Origin: Pectinophora gossypiella
Lineage: Eukaryota; Arthropoda; Insecta; Lepidoptera; Gelechiidae
Direction: 5' to 3'
DNA length: 64,000 nt
NCBI RefSeq assembly: GCF_024362695.1
Contig: NC_065422.1
Span: forward strand, 12,399,534-12,463,533
This document shows positions 42,480 through 53,595 of the stretch, piece by piece (the first letter of the stretch is position 1; each line of letters opens with the position of its first letter). The position numbers and the translations under genes were made by a program. The notes below the pieces were generated by a model. The model was not told where the DNA came from and did no database searches. It saw nothing but the letters and a program-made list of their open reading frames with translations.

Positions 42480-42770
42480 GAGTAGACCCAGACTCAACGG
42501 TTGCAGAGGCGGAGATGGGAGCCTTACGGCAATGCAGAACGGAAGGGACAAGTCACAGGAACTGTAACCTGACAGAGCAGTAACTGTCAATACTATTCAG
42601 AGACGGAGGACAGGAGTCCTAGTACGGCTTTGAAATAGACGACTCTGGGCGCCATCTCACTCGCGTCAGACAGAGTACTGCGGGGTGGAAGGCAAGAGGG
42701 AAACCACTGCCCTATTTTTCCCTAAAAAGTAGCATGGCGAGCGTGGCTCTTAAATTAGTGATGAGTGATG
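42480..42770 (+). mobile_element. LINE 3' end sharing the 'gagcgtggctctta' terminus
   Basis: It is homologous to 45990-46245 (minus) and 54738-54985 (minus): 'aactgtaacctgacagagca', 'gtcctagtacggctttgaaa', 'gaaaccactgccctattttt', ending 'agcgtggctcttaaatta'. Confidence 0.75.
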
Positions 42771-42775
42771 TAATA

Positions 42776-44064
42776 GGGTAAAGCCGGGGTAGATGGCCAT
42801 AGTTTTTTTGAAGCCTAATAAAAATTAAACTACAATATGCATTATGATAATCAGTACTTTTAATTAAACTCTGAACATTTAACTTATGGAAGTGACATAT
42901 AATATTGATATTTTTTAAAGAGTTCAACCTTAAAACTAACTTTAAAAAAAAACAGCTCTGGCCATCTCTCCCGGATACTAAGGGTGAGATGGCCATAGTA
43001 GGACGGGTAAGATGGCCAGTACTAAATCTCACTTTTTTATTTTTAACACAGCTTTACTTTGTGCCATCTGACTTTTTTTTGCATCGACCGCATTTAGAGC
43101 ACACGGTATCAAATTCTGTGCAATTCACATTGAAAACAAATGGCACATTGAATCCAATCTTCGATTAGCTGTGTTTGTTAATATTTTTTTCCACAGCCTA
43201 CACAATTGTTTTCTTCTTTCATATCGCTCTTTTCATCTGTATCATTTAAAACTATCTCTTCTTCTTCGTCATCGCTGCTTTTAGATATTTTCCTAGTCGA
43301 TTTTCTTTTAAGAGGTAATTTATTTTTTGGTTTGTCAGTCATTTTATTGCTATCATCAGTCTTTTCTACTTTCTTAGTCTTGATCCTTCCTTCCTTTAAT
43401 TGTATTTTTTATTACTTTCTTGTTCCTTCTCAATCTTTTTTTTTTTGTTCCTTGAGCAGTCGAGCCTCTTCTTTAGACTTTCTTACATGAATATGATTCT
43501 CAGAAGTGAGACCTTTGCCAACTTGCTTCGCTCGTTTGCGTACCTCTTCTAACCATTCAGGAATCGGAGAAAGATTTTTTAAAATTTGTGTTGGCGAAAT
43601 AAATTAAAAAAAATAACGATCACAAAAAAATATTAAAATTTATCCCCTACAATCATATGGCCATCTGTCACTGACAAACCAAGGCCATCTCTCCTAATCA
43701 TCCGGGAGAGATGGCCATACCATCCAAGTGAAAAAAAAACGCAAAACCATGCCGTAGTTTTGAGCTTATTATGTAGCACGGTTCATTATCTGGTAAAAAT
43801 ACTAAAAAAAACATGTTATTTTTGAAAACTAATATGACCACAACTTCGTACGTAAACTCATAAAAAAGAATTAGCATTAGTCAAATCAAAACATTAGGTT
43901 TTTAATAACATTTTCATTTTTTTTCGCGGAACTTTTGGCGTACGTTTGTTCTTACGCACCTCGGCAAGCAACCTGAGTACGTGGTTATGCCATCTAGCGA
44001 TTCTTTGTACAATTTTTAGGCACTGGCCAACTCTCCCGTACGGCCGTCTATCCCGGAATTACCC
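42776..44064 (-). mobile_element. Pogo/Tigger-like DNA transposon, internally deleted, TA-flanked
   Basis: The element is 1289 bp. The ends are inverted repeats GGGTAAAGCCGGGGTAGATG (left) and GGGTAATTCCGGGATAGACG (right, complement), with TA at 42774-42775 and 44065-44066. The motif GAGATGGCCAT, or variants, recurs about eight times near the ends (42797, 42960, 42987, 43010, 43660, 43682, 43704, 44023), on both strands. The minus strand retains the transposase C-terminal end (separate entry). TA duplication plus that end point to pogo/Tigger. Confidence 0.75.
43075..43615 (-). pseudogene. C-terminal remnant of a pogo/Tigger-type transposase
   Basis: The minus frame reads ISPTQILKNLSPIPEWLEEV, then KSKEEARLLKEQKKK. 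After a broken lysine-rich part come NNCVGCGKKY and, in another frame, EDWIQCAICFQCELH. A C..C...Y...WIQC..C.....H cysteine/histidine finger after a basic region is what I know from the tail of insect pogo/Tigger-type transposases. The DDE catalytic part is missing. Multiple stops and frame changes show it is dead. Confidence 0.6.
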
Positions 44065-44084
44065 TAGAACATTTAGAATAGAGT

Positions 44085-44153
44085 AGAGACCCTTCCGGTT
44101 GGTTGAGGGGAGGCCTGTGCCCAGCAGCGGGATGTATATAGGATGTTTATGTT
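44085..44153 (+). mobile_element. SINE-2 3' fragment
   Basis: 'ttccggttggttgaggggag', 'cctgtgcccagcagcgggat' and 'tatataggatgtttatg' lie just outside the pogo-like element. Confidence 0.8.
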
Positions 44154-44740
44154 TTTTTTTGTTTTGGTTTTCCCCGAAGGGTAAGGCAAAAGGAACTATG
44201 CCCATACAGCCATGTCTTACGTATTTTATTTCTTCATGATTAATAAAATGATGAAAGGTGATGATGATGAAATCTAAGCCCCCACCCTCGGAGTAGACTC
44301 CTACTCCGAACCCCAAACGAATTAACTCAAAAGTCCGCATAAACTTTCGAGTTATGAAGCGGCTTCTTGGCACGAAGCGAAAATAGGCAGATAAGTACAC
44401 TTTGTTTATTGAATACTCCGACATAAATAACACTCGCGAATGTCTTCCGACTAACTTAATGCGATCATTAACCACAAAACACCACTTCGTATTAATTATT
44501 TAGATTATTCAATGAAGAAAACAACTGTCCCGTTCCCGTTTCCCGCCAAAAAGCCTGGATGTTTATGATATGTATTAAACTTCACACTTATAAACTACAC
44601 TGTCTATGGTTGACTAGAGCTTGAATCGATACCGTAGTCTCGCTCGCTAATGGTAAATCAATATGAATCGTATTATTTATTCAGACAATTACAATGAAAA
44701 CCAATGTACTTATTTGTTCTATACTTGTACAATTAATATT
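44154..44740. other. Unassigned spacer
   Basis: The long minus frame 44059-44475 runs through the pogo end, the SINE-2 tail and unique DNA; it is not a gene. Confidence 0.45.
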
Positions 44741-44792
44741 AATGTGATATACTAGCCGACGCCGCGTGCTTTAGTGGAGTTGGGTCGTCTAC

Positions 44793-45163
44793 GGTCACGA
44801 GTACTAATATTTGATACCATATCACATTAACTTTTTTGACAAATTAAACCGTAAGTCTCATTAAATGTCAAATATTATAGTGCGACAGGGTTCTCAATTG
44901 GGTACATCATTATTATTTATGACTGTACTAGGTTTAAGATAAATTATGAAAGTCCGATTACTAAATAAAGACAGGTCTAAAACTAACGAAAAACGTTTTC
45001 TTTCTTTTTTATTTATGATTTATAATCAAGAAAAACGTATTAATAAGTCCGACATTTTATCACGTTTTCAATGACGTCACAGTGTGCTTTTTCATACAAA
45101 TTCCATATGAGGTTCGTGTTTTGACGTTTAGTAAAAAGTAACTGATTTGACTAGTTGGAAACT
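44793..45163 (+). mobile_element. MITE-C directly followed by MITE-B
   Basis: MITE-C is 44793-44931 ('tacggtcacgagtactaata' to 'tatgactgta'). MITE-B starts at about 44932 ('taggtttaagataaattatg') and ends 'tttgactagttggaaactac' at about 45163. There is essentially no spacer. A scrap of a common lepidopteran repeat ('tagccgacgccgcgtgctt') precedes them at 44755. Confidence 0.85.
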
Positions 45164-45747
45164 ACTAGGGGTCTGCTTTCCGAATGTTTTCCTTCCACTT
45201 CACTCTGTTGGACAAATCGTCTGTGGAAACGTTGCAGGAACAAAGATTTTTTTCACGCGTTGTCCGTAGGTACTAACTCCAAAAAACCTGACCAATGTCT
45301 AAAATAATCTGTATCTGAGCCTTAAAGCTTGAGCATTTAAAGACATCTTTATATTTCTGATTCAAACAGACTGCACTCAACGAAAACTCAATAAACACAG
45401 AATACTCCAGTGAATAGTAGCCTCTAGCTCGCCCAATACCTTCCTTTATACAGTCGAAAAATAAACTTTGCCCTGAGACGAAATTGTCGCAAAAAAGTTC
45501 AAAGCCAAAAAATAAATAAGTTTTAAGCCGCGAGGGCAAAGCCGAATACTAATCGTCCCCTTGAACAGTTCCAAGCGTAACGCCGCTGGGGCTACGAGAA
45601 CAGCGGATGGTGAAGCGACAGCGGGGCGGAAACGAAGGCGATAATAAAACATGCTAATCTTTGTACTTAAGTTCAACATTAGTGCATATTATGGAGGACT
45701 TATTCGGCCATTTGCAACAAGTCTACAATAAGCTATGCAATGTGTAC
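45164..45747. other. Unassigned; one G+C-richer block
   Basis: 45530-45640 is G+C-richer and open on the minus strand (VAPAALRLELFKGTISIRLC). This resembles repeat-derived coding sequence, but I cannot name it. Confidence 0.3.
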
Positions 45748-45893
45748 AGCCATGAGCAATATAATGTACCCACTGTAGGGCTCTGTCGCACTAACATATT
45801 TGACATTTAGTGAGACTTACAGTTCAATTTGTCAAAAAAGTTAATTTGACATGGTACCATAGTGTATACATATTAATGCTCGTGACCGTTCTG
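45748..45893 (-). mobile_element. MITE-C, reverse
   Basis: It runs from 'tacagccatgagcaatataa' to 'ttaatgctcgtgaccgt', complement of the other copies. Confidence 0.8.
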
Positions 45894-45989
45894 ACAGTTA
45901 TCTGCTGGTGTCTTGTAAATCTGCTCCAATATTACATTATATTTACATTTTTTCTTCTCATTTGGTGTCAGGATCACTTTATTGCATTC

Positions 45990-46245
45990 ATCTCTAATTT
46001 AAGAGCCATGCTCTTGTCGGTGTTCTCCATTCAGCAGCAGGTGTAGTATTCTCCATGCTACTTTTTTAGGGAAAAATAGGGCAGTGGTTTCCCTGTTGCC
46101 TTCCGCTCCGCAGTAGTCTATCTGACGCGAGTGGGCGCCTAGAGAAGTATCTTTCAAAGCCGTACTAGGACTCCTCCGCCTCTGAATAGTACTGACAGTT
46201 ACTGCTGCTTCCTGTCAGGTTCCAGGTTACAGTCCCTGTGACTTG
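45990..46245 (-). mobile_element. LINE 3' end, 'gagcgtggctctta' family
   Basis: Reverse copy of the 42480 family: 'atttaagagccatgctcttg', 'agggcagtggtttccctgtt', 'agccgtactaggactcc'. Confidence 0.8.
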
Positions 46246-46330
46246 ACTTGTTTATTGCATTAAATGTAATAAATATAATAAGCGGTGGACAATGTAGTTA
46301 AGTATGATTGATTAGGTTATATAAATTAAT

Positions 46331-46600
46331 AGCAACCCGCCCCGGCTTCACTCGGGTGCAGTGCAAAAAATTAAATTATTTACGACATCACATTAAAAAC
46401 CTCAAAAATAACAGTATTTCTCCACTATATAATAGATGTTATTATACATATAAACTTTCCTCTTGAATCACACTATCTATTTAAAAAACGCATCAAAATC
46501 CGTTTCGAAGTTTTAAAGATTTAAGCGTAAGTACATCCCTATGTACGGACATATATAGGGACAGAAAAAGGGACTTTGTTTTATACAATGTAGTGAAGCT
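46331..46600 (+). repeat. Common lepidopteran interspersed repeat
   Basis: 'aacccgccccggcttcactc', 'ttcctcttgaatcacactat', 'gcatcaaaatccgtttcgaa', 'gttttaaagatttaagcgta' and 'gggactttgttttatacaat' make up a repeat I know as ubiquitous in moth and butterfly genomes. Its class (Helitron-like or other non-autonomous) cannot be decided here. Confidence 0.7.
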
Positions 46601-46614
46601 TGTTTAGCCCGCAA

Positions 46615-46672
46615 AATCATCTGGCCATGCACTTAATATCACATGCGGCAAATTTACGATAAGTCACGTCAA
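46615..46672 (+). mobile_element. Jockey-type LINE 3' terminus
   Basis: 'tcacatgcggcaaatttacg' and 'ataagtcacgtcaaaaaa' match the end of the first LINE. Confidence 0.7.
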
Positions 46673-46933
46673 AAAAATAAACCTGCAAAATCGCTCACGC
46701 CTCTTTGCTCTCTGTGGTCATGGCCTCAGTCTAATAACTACGCATTTTCCAAAGTTCCAACCTTTTCGAAGTGCTAACATATTTTTATGATCGTGACTTT
46801 AGGTCTTTGAAACGGAAATGTTTCCAAGGATTTTTGTGCTGTGAGGTTAGTCTTTAGTTCCTATCACTATTTGAGTCATCTTAACCATTTTAAGATTTAG
46901 TTATCGTAATACATAAGATCACGCCTTTTCCCC

Positions 46934-46934
<1 letters not shown>
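46673..46934. other. Unassigned spacer
   Basis: Nothing recognised. Confidence 0.35.
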
Positions 46935-46935
<1 letters not shown>

Positions 46936-46968
<33 letters not shown>

Positions 46969-47062
46969 ATGGTGTGGGTTGTGAGGTGGAGTACCAACCT
47001 CATCAGGCCTGGTGTCAGGGTTACCATTGAGCCGCCAAAGGCCCCTGACATGGCTCATGTAA
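46936..47062 (-). mobile_element. (TC)n microsatellite joined to a SINE-1 3' end
   Basis: A pure (TC)n run at about 46938-46964 is contiguous with the minus-strand SINE-1 tail ('gtgtgggttgtgaggtggag', 'caggcctggtgtcagggtta'). The run is probably an expanded GA-rich SINE tail. Confidence 0.8.
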
Positions 47063-47086
47063 CGACTAAGTAACACATACCTACTA

Positions 47087-47276
47087 ATGGGGATGATTCA
47101 GCTCATTATTCTCAGTTAATATCAAGTGGAATTTTCCATCTTAGAAGTGTAGAATTGAGAATCTTTTAAAATAAGAAAACATGAATTTTGCGACGGAAAA
47201 TTCTACTTGATATTAACTCTGAACCATGGTCTGAATCATCCCCCTCAGTGTACATTACGACGTTACTAGCACCCTG
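47087..47276. mobile_element. MITE-A monomer, left end worn
   Basis: Palindromic body with 'gagttaatatcaagtgga' and 'tctacttgatattaactc'; right end 'ttactagcaccctg' before TA. Confidence 0.75.
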
Positions 47277-47790
47277 TATGCTTACCTATGTAGTTTCTCA
47301 ACTAATTCTCTCTGATCTCCGATTTTGACTTTCTGTTTTGTTCTCAAAACAGGGCGTTACGTAATAAAATTCGAGTAAATTACGCCGCAAATTCGTAATA
47401 GTAAACTCACCTACAATCAGCTAAACTATTGGGTGAAATGACCATTAATAATCTGAAAAGCTGGCAACTCAACTGGGCGAGTTTACAGTGGGTGAGTTAC
47501 CACCTAAGCCAAGATCGATACTAACTTCCTTGCACGTGTCGGTACCTGGTTTCTACGAGCATACTCACAAGACCAAGACGATAAGGGTACGCTACATTGT
47601 ACGTATTAAGGGCACACACACGAGCCACGAAACAAAAAATTTAAGATAACATTGCAACTGACCAACTGGTGTGTCCTCTAACATGATAGACTTATGTTAT
47701 GGGCGATTTGCTGATCCCTTATCACCATAAGGTTTATCATATCCAGCTTACGACATCGTATCAACAGTGGCTGAAAGTTGTCTTTGATTA
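47277..47790. other. Unassigned spacer
   Basis: No gene or repeat was recognised until a LINE-tail-like end at about 47795-47850 ('tctgcccaccccattaggga', 'gtttatgtatgtatgtatg'). Confidence 0.4.
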
Positions 47791-47907
47791 CTTGTGGCTC
47801 TGCCCACCCCATTAGGGATTACGGGCGTGAGTTTATGTATGTATGTATGCAACTCGCCACTGCCACGTCTTATAAAGGGAGATACAATAAAAGCTCTACG
47901 GCCACGG

Positions 47908-48265
47908 TCAGAATCAGAATCAGAATCATTTATTCAACGTAATTATCATGGATAAACTTGTTGAAGGTCAATGTAACATTTTTGAATTTACGTCATTTCG
48001 CAAGGTGTTATGGCTGAGGAGAAGAAATGACAAGAAACTGCAACAGCAACACATCTTTTAAATCAATGAGGGTACATTACAAGTTATTTAATAACTAGAG
48101 GAACACATTCAATACCAGACATTTTTATCATTTAGGTAATCATTAATGTTATAATAGGCTTTTTTACATAAAGTAAGCTTCACGTGAGCTTTAAATTTGT
48201 TCTCTGACAAATTTAAAATATTATCTGGTATTTTATTGTAAAAACGTATACATAACCCCAAAAAA
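47908..48265 (-). pseudogene. 5'-truncated LINE: RT C terminus and 3' UTR
   Basis: The minus frame (48109-48300) reads FLGLCIRFYNKIPDNILNLS, then FKAHVKLTLCKKAYYNINDY and LNDKNVW. This is the common C-terminal pattern of insect CR1/jockey-related LINE proteins. The 3' UTR has 'gaaactgcaacagcaacaca'-type sequence (complement) and ends in (TGATTC)n, seen here as 'cagaatcagaatcagaatca'. Confidence 0.8.
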
Positions 48266-48267
48266 GA

Positions 48268-48556
48268 TGAGGTCGACCAGTGGTTGAGTGTTGGGCTCAC
48301 GATCCGGAGGTTCCGGGTTCGAATCCCGGTGGGGACGAGTCACAAAAATCACAACAACAGTTTGGTTAGGACATAACAGGCTGATCACCTGATTGTCCGA
48401 AAGTAAATGATGCTTTGGTCCCGGTTACTACTTCTGATGTAAGTAAGTAGTCGTTACATGAGCCATGTCAGGGGCCTTTGGCGGCTCTATAATAATCCTG
48501 ACACCAGGGTCGATGAGGTTGGTACTCCACGTCACAACCCACATGATAAAAGGTAA
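48268..48556 (+). mobile_element. SINE-1
   Basis: 'ggtcgaccagtggttgagtg', B-box 'gggttcgaatcccggtg', shortened core region, and a tail 'cctgacaccagggtcgatga' to 'acccacatgataaaagg'. Confidence 0.85.
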
Positions 48557-48596
48557 GAGATCTTCTGATAAATAAACACTAGAGAACAGTTTAATA

Positions 48597-48856
48597 TCGG
48601 CGCCCGAAGGACATAATGTACCGACGACGTGACGACCTGGTTACCCTAGCCACAGAGCCCTGATACCGACCTCGCCGGCGTGGTCGACTATTTCCTTATT
48701 TCCTTTCGACACCGCCCTAAGGCTCGGGCCTAACTGAGCACCTTAAGGCCTGTTGTCTTAAATTTTAAAACGGGACTAAAGCCCTCAGCGCATCCCATTT
48801 GTCCGGTCAAGTAGTTGATTTGCGGCAAATCTACAATACCTAAGTCACGGCAAAAA
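48597..48856 (+). mobile_element. Jockey-type LINE 3' end, degenerate
   Basis: 'cgcccgaaggacataatgta', 'gccggcgtggtcgactattt', 'aaagccctcagcgcatccca' and 'tttgcggcaaatctacaata'. Confidence 0.75.
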
Positions 48857-49565
48857 AAGCAGGTACTTACTTGTATTTTGCACCATTGTTACCGGTGGCT
48901 TCTTGAACAGGAAGATCAGAATTCCCCACGATATAGTGAGTTTACACATTTACAAAATCATTAAAATAAAAGAGAAATATCAGTCAACCGAATGAATAGA
49001 ATAGAATAGTGGCAATCAACACATCACTACACTTCATATCAAAATAACAGCATCCTCCTTTAATCATCGAATTGAATAAACCAATGACTTATTTCACACT
49101 AACCCAATTTACACAGTCCATAACCTTAAAAGACCTATTAACCTTTTCACCACCCGAAAACACAGCAATAATTCGTTTATAATACTTAACACACCAAGTC
49201 ACTGACTAACTGTATGAAACTGAATGAAAACCTTTGCCAAACAAACACAATAACAACTTAAATACTTACAAACAAAAATAACCCTTAAAGGAGTTTTCGG
49301 TTTGTTTCCATCTGAACCGATTTCCTTTTACCCACAAGGTTTGTTATCCACTGTATGGGAGTTCGACGTGTTTTGGTTTATACAAAGTATAAATATTTTA
49401 AATAAGTGAGGTAGCTTCATAGGTTTCGGTATGCGGTTTGTATGTGTGTGGGTTCTACAGTGACGCATACTACGGCAAATGGTATACTCTTGACTCATTC
49501 TGATGCTTGGCAGCCCTCGTTGACTAGAGTACGCGCCACGAAGTCCCGCGGATTTTGATAGAGCT
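48857..49565. other. Unassigned spacer
   Basis: No gene seen. A short (AATAG)n at about 48994. Confidence 0.4.
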
Positions 49566-49861
49566 AAGTCTTCTTCTTATCATGTGGGTTGTGAGGTGGA
49601 ATACCAGCCTCATCAACCCTGGTGTCAGGGTTATGAATGAACCGCCAAAGGCCGCTGACATGGCTCGTGTAACGATTACTCACTTACATCAGTAAATAGT
49701 AATCGGGACCAAAGGTTTAACGTGACTTCCGAAGCATGGATCATCTTAGTTTCTAAAACTAGGGATCACTAAGTGATTTTTGTGATATGTCCCCACCGGG
49801 ATTCGAACCCGGGGCCTCCGGATCGTGAGTCCAACGCTCAACCATTGGACCACGGAGGCCG
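49566..49861 (-). mobile_element. SINE-1, nearly full length
   Basis: The minus strand runs from 'ggcctccgtggtccaatggt' through 'gggttcgaatcccggtgggg' and the core to the tail ending in 'aagaagaag'. Confidence 0.9.
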
Positions 49862-50354
49862 TTAATGTAAAGTGAGGTTTATTAAAACAAAATATACACA
49901 AAAAGTGTACATAATTAGAACAAAAAGTATAACTTGAGGTTATTCGCGCAATCCCGTCAATCTGGAATGGATCTCGTTATATTATTATTATGCTTCGGGA
50001 TTGATCTCGAAAAATTAGACGAAATCCCGCGAGATCGGGATTGCATTTTCTTGTGAAAACCTCGTGAGGTGACGGTAGATAACTTTCACACACACACAAA
50101 CGTCGTTTGGTAGAGTTCTTAGAAGATAGTTTCCTGTCATACTGGTTGTATACGTTGTAAGTTAGGGGTGGGGAATGGAATTTCCGTTTCAGGCATGAGT
50201 CATGCGACTGAAACGCTGCGGCACCAATTCTAGTGTTTACCATGTAACTGGTAAATTATGTCTGACATGCACTGTATGTGTGTATGTAAAACTTCCGGGC
50301 CACTTGGAAATGTGATTAGTGACTCAAAAATTCAAAATCTAATTCGTTTATTCG
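49862..50354. other. Unassigned spacer
   Basis: The 88-codon minus frame at 49977-50243 shows no family motif. Confidence 0.4.
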
Positions 50355-50665
50355 ACGGTGGAAGATGGTGTTAAGATGGCGTGACGGTGTGGAAGGTCCG
50401 AGACAGCGTGCATGATTTCGAAACTGCCAGAACCTCAGAGCTGGATGAGAAAAGAGACGAGCTCAAGGCCAGACTACCCAGAGCTTACCATTATTATTAT
50501 GTCAACAACATCTTGACATGCGCAATCTGCCTGCGCGCCTTCAAGAATAAATTGGGCTATACTGGTCACGTCAGAGCCCATGAACGCCGATTTTGATCTG
50601 GAAATGCAAAGTCGCCGAAGCCGAAATCGGCTAGGAATAATAATAAAATAATAAGTGGAACTGAT
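50355..50665 (+). pseudogene. LINE ORF C terminus with a C2H2-type finger
   Basis: The frame (50381-50596) reads VRDSVHDFETARTSELDEKR, then LTCAICLRAFKNKLGYTGHV and RAHERRF then stop. The C-x2-C-x12-H-x3-H finger after a basic segment is the C-terminal signature of a group of LINE proteins. The 3' end 'gccgaaatcggctaggaata' with (AAT)n supports this. A host zinc-finger exon is a less likely alternative. Confidence 0.7.
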
Positions 50666-50807
50666 TCGAATCCTGGCTAAGCCTCTAAACCATTTAATAC
50701 GACTTTATGAGTATCATAAATATCATAATTGTTATCGTATGGTTTCCAGGATTTGCGCCCGGTTAACAGCAATAGGCTCGTCCCCATGGAAGTTCAACGT
50801 AGCTGGT

Positions 50808-51128
50808 GAGGAGTTGGTAGAACGCTCGACTCTCAACGTGAGGTCGCAGGTTCCAATCCCAGCATGGCCTAAACCAATGATTTCCGAATTTGTATTCGAA
50901 TTCATGTTTGAATCATAAATTATTATCACGTGCTCAGCGGTGAAGGAAAACATAGTGAGAAATGTATTGCGGAAGTACCTATGTGATCTAACCTACATTG
51001 GGCTGGTTTTCCCTTCGCGGGTTGGAAGGTCAGACAGGCAGTCGCTTCTATAAACAACCGGACCTGTCAAACCTTCAGTTTAGGTAAGCGGACCTCGTGA
51101 AAAACGGGATAACGCTAGGGAGATGATG
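50808..51128 (+). mobile_element. SINE-4, full length
   Basis: 'gagttggtagaacgctcgac', B-box-like 'ggtcgcaggttccaatccc', 'tcatgtttgaatcataaatt', 'cttcgcgggttggaaggtca' and 'aaaacgggataacgctaggg'. Confidence 0.9.
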
Positions 51129-51634
51129 ATTGCTTTCTTGGATGAAAAAAAAACTACATTGGAAAATCATTCCAAAAAAAATACTTTCAAATGGGTACTT
51201 ACAAAACTCTTGGGTAATCTAGACACATCCCCAGAATGCCAATTCTAAAGTCGTGACCTGAACGACTTTGCTATTACGCAATATGACCTCAAATAATGTT
51301 CCACATCTAACGAGATCCGATCAAACTGTTTTTTTCTTAAAAGAATGGCCTCGGAATAAACACATGCATTGTTTTAAAGCAATAGAAATTCCTGAGATAT
51401 TATATCACGCGTGAGATTAATTGGTTTCAGCACTAATTAGGGCATATAATACTTATGTGTGGGAATTATTCTGAGATAAGTAAGTACTTATAAGAAAAGG
51501 TATATGTGTGATAATTAATACCCTAAAAATGGTGGGAGTCACTTTAGTCCTATTGTGGTTCGAAAGTCCAGTTTTCACTAACTGAGCTGGCTCGAGCCAT
51601 TATAGACGTCGATACGGCTCACCGCCTATCACCT
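51129..51634. other. Unassigned spacer
   Basis: Nothing recognised. Confidence 0.4.
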
Positions 51635-51921
51635 TGGTCTTAGTCCTGGGTTCGAATCTCGATGGGGACATATCACAAAAATCACTCTGTGATCCCTAGT
51701 TTTTTTAGGACATTACAGGCTGATCACCTGATTGTCCGAAAGTAACATGATCCGTGCTTCGGAAGGCATGTTAAGCCGTTGGTCCCGGTAACTACTTACT
51801 GACGTAAGTACGTAGTTGTTACATGAGTCATGTCAGGGGCCTTTGGCGGCTCAATAGTAACCCTGACACCAGGGTTGATGAGGTTGGTAATCCACCTCAC
51901 AACCCACACGATAGAAGAAGA
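51635..51921 (+). mobile_element. SINE-1, head degenerate
   Basis: B-box 'gggttcgaatctcgatgggg', 'tatcacaaaaatcactctgt', core 'tccgtgcttcggaaggcatg', and tail 'aaccctgacaccagggttga' to 'acccacacgatagaagaag'. A LINE-tail-like 'tgactaccccaattgggatg' follows at 51983. Confidence 0.88.
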
Positions 51922-52430
51922 CCTTGCTCTAAACAAAAAGCTCGGTGTGGGTATTTAGTTCATCTTGCGATGGATGTACGTCTGACTACCCCAATTGGGA
52001 TGTAGTCGTCAGCTTATGTACATATGTTTTCAAATAAACCTGCAAAAGCTAGTCAACAATAACTTCACTTTAAAATCACCCATAAACCAATTCAATTTCT
52101 ATCTCCAATTCTCCGCTGTAAGTAAATACACTTTTCAACCTCCGCAGTTCAACGGAGGTTACGTCGAAACGTCAATATTTTAACGTTTTCCACGACATAA
52201 TAACCCTTTATCCTAGAGCTAACATTTGTTCAGCTCTACAATACATTGTTTCAATTCTCTAACATAGTAGACTTTGGAGAGCAAACATCTACTAGCCTTT
52301 ATTGGACCTGAGATTAATGAGGCAATCTTCTCTCTTGAAGCTTTATTAGTAAGAGAAAATTACGTGTTCAACTGTTTATGGCATATCGTAAGTACAGACG
52401 TTGGATATTATAAGGATTATTAGACGTAAG
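51922..52430. other. Unassigned spacer
   Basis: Apart from the LINE-tail scrap at 51935-52020, no feature was recognised. Confidence 0.4.
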
Positions 52431-52556
52431 GCTATACAGGTTGTGAGAAGCTGCAGTAGTTTAAGGCGGATGAGACGTTCGTTATGTAAAAAATTACAAA
52501 TCAAAATGTAGTAAGTTACCTACTGAATAAAGATATGTTTGAATTTGAACATGTTC
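52431..52556 (+). mobile_element. LINE-tail, 5'-truncated
   Basis: It starts abruptly at 'ggctatacaggttgtgagaa' and runs to 'actgaataaagatatgtttg' and 'aatttgaa'. A degenerate reverse SINE-1 tail follows at 52565-52690. Confidence 0.8.
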
Positions 52557-52722
52557 TTTATGATCTTCTCTTTTGTGGGTTATAAGACCAATGACCGACG
52601 TCATCAACCCTGGTGTCATTATTGGGCCGCCAAATGCCCCTGACATCTCATTTAACGACTGATTACTTACTTAAGTAAACAGGAGCCGGGGTCTGACTTA
52701 TTTAAATATAAGTATAGGCAGA

Positions 52723-53019
52723 CACATCCTAATTTTATTTTAACTTATATCTGTCATTTTCGTATCCGTAGAAAAAGAGACTGATGATTGCCAACACTGT
52801 TAATTCTAAAATGAATAAAATAGGCATCTCGCAGATTGACGTGTGCGGTCAACTTAATTCTGTCGGATTATCGACCAATATAAAATTTTGGAAGCATTTT
52901 TTAAATTTCTGCTCAAAATTGACGTGTGTTCCATAAATTTTACGCCTGTCGATTATCCGTCCCTTACTTTTTCAGCCGATAAGAAAATGACAAGTATAAC
53001 TTAAAATAAAATTAGATGG
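52723..53019. mobile_element. MITE-D
   Basis: Ends 'catcctaattttattttaac' and the inverse of 'catctaattttattttaagt', with the inner core TGTCATTTTC at both sides. It matches 2821-3115. Confidence 0.85.
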
Positions 53020-53171
53020 TGACAAAGTATTATGCGACATTATTATTAGTAATTTATTATATTTTTTTGTTTATTGTGAATATTTTATTAGAATTTAACA
53101 TGTAGAAAACCATTTATTATTCAGATTAGATTATTATTGTATAAAATATCAAGCATGACTCCTTTGCAACG

Positions 53172-53330
53172 CCGGTCACGAGTACTAATATGTATACACT
53201 TTGAAACCATGTCACATTATTTTTTTGACAAATTAAACCGTAAATCTCATTAAATGTTAAAAATGATAGTGCGACAGGGTTCTAAAGTGGGTACATGATA
53301 TTGCTCATGACTGTACTTACATTAGTAAGT
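53172..53330 (+). mobile_element. MITE-C
   Basis: 'cggtcacgagtactaatatg' to 'tattgctcatgactgtac'. Confidence 0.85.
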
Positions 53331-53595
53331 AATAACTGGGACCAAAGGCTTAACGTGACTTCCGAAATACGGATCATCTTACGTTTGGATAATGAGATGA
53401 TCAGCCTGTAATGTCCTAACCAAACTGGGGATCACAAAGTGATTTTTGTAATATGTCCCAATCGGAACCCGGGACTTCCGAATCGTGAGCACAATGCTCC
53501 ACCACTGGACCAAGGAGGCGTTATAGTGAAATCCACTTAAGAGTCTGTCTGAAAAATTACATTAGGATGTGATTTTTGTTAACAAATCCTCCGAA
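53330..53595 (-). mobile_element. Composite: SINE-1 fused to MITE-E (second locus)
   Basis: Minus strand: MITE-E ('gatttgttaacaaaaatcac', 'ttaagtggatttcactataa') abuts SINE-1 at 'ataacgcctccttggtccag'. The SINE carries the same diagnostic head variants as the copy at 11570 ('gtgctcacgat', 'gggttccgat'). The SINE 3' tail is lost at a MITE-C copy. Confidence 0.85.

Noticed and set aside
43206..43490. Hydrophobic, serine-rich plus-strand protein
   Set aside because: It is the antisense reading of the lysine-rich end of the pogo-like transposase.
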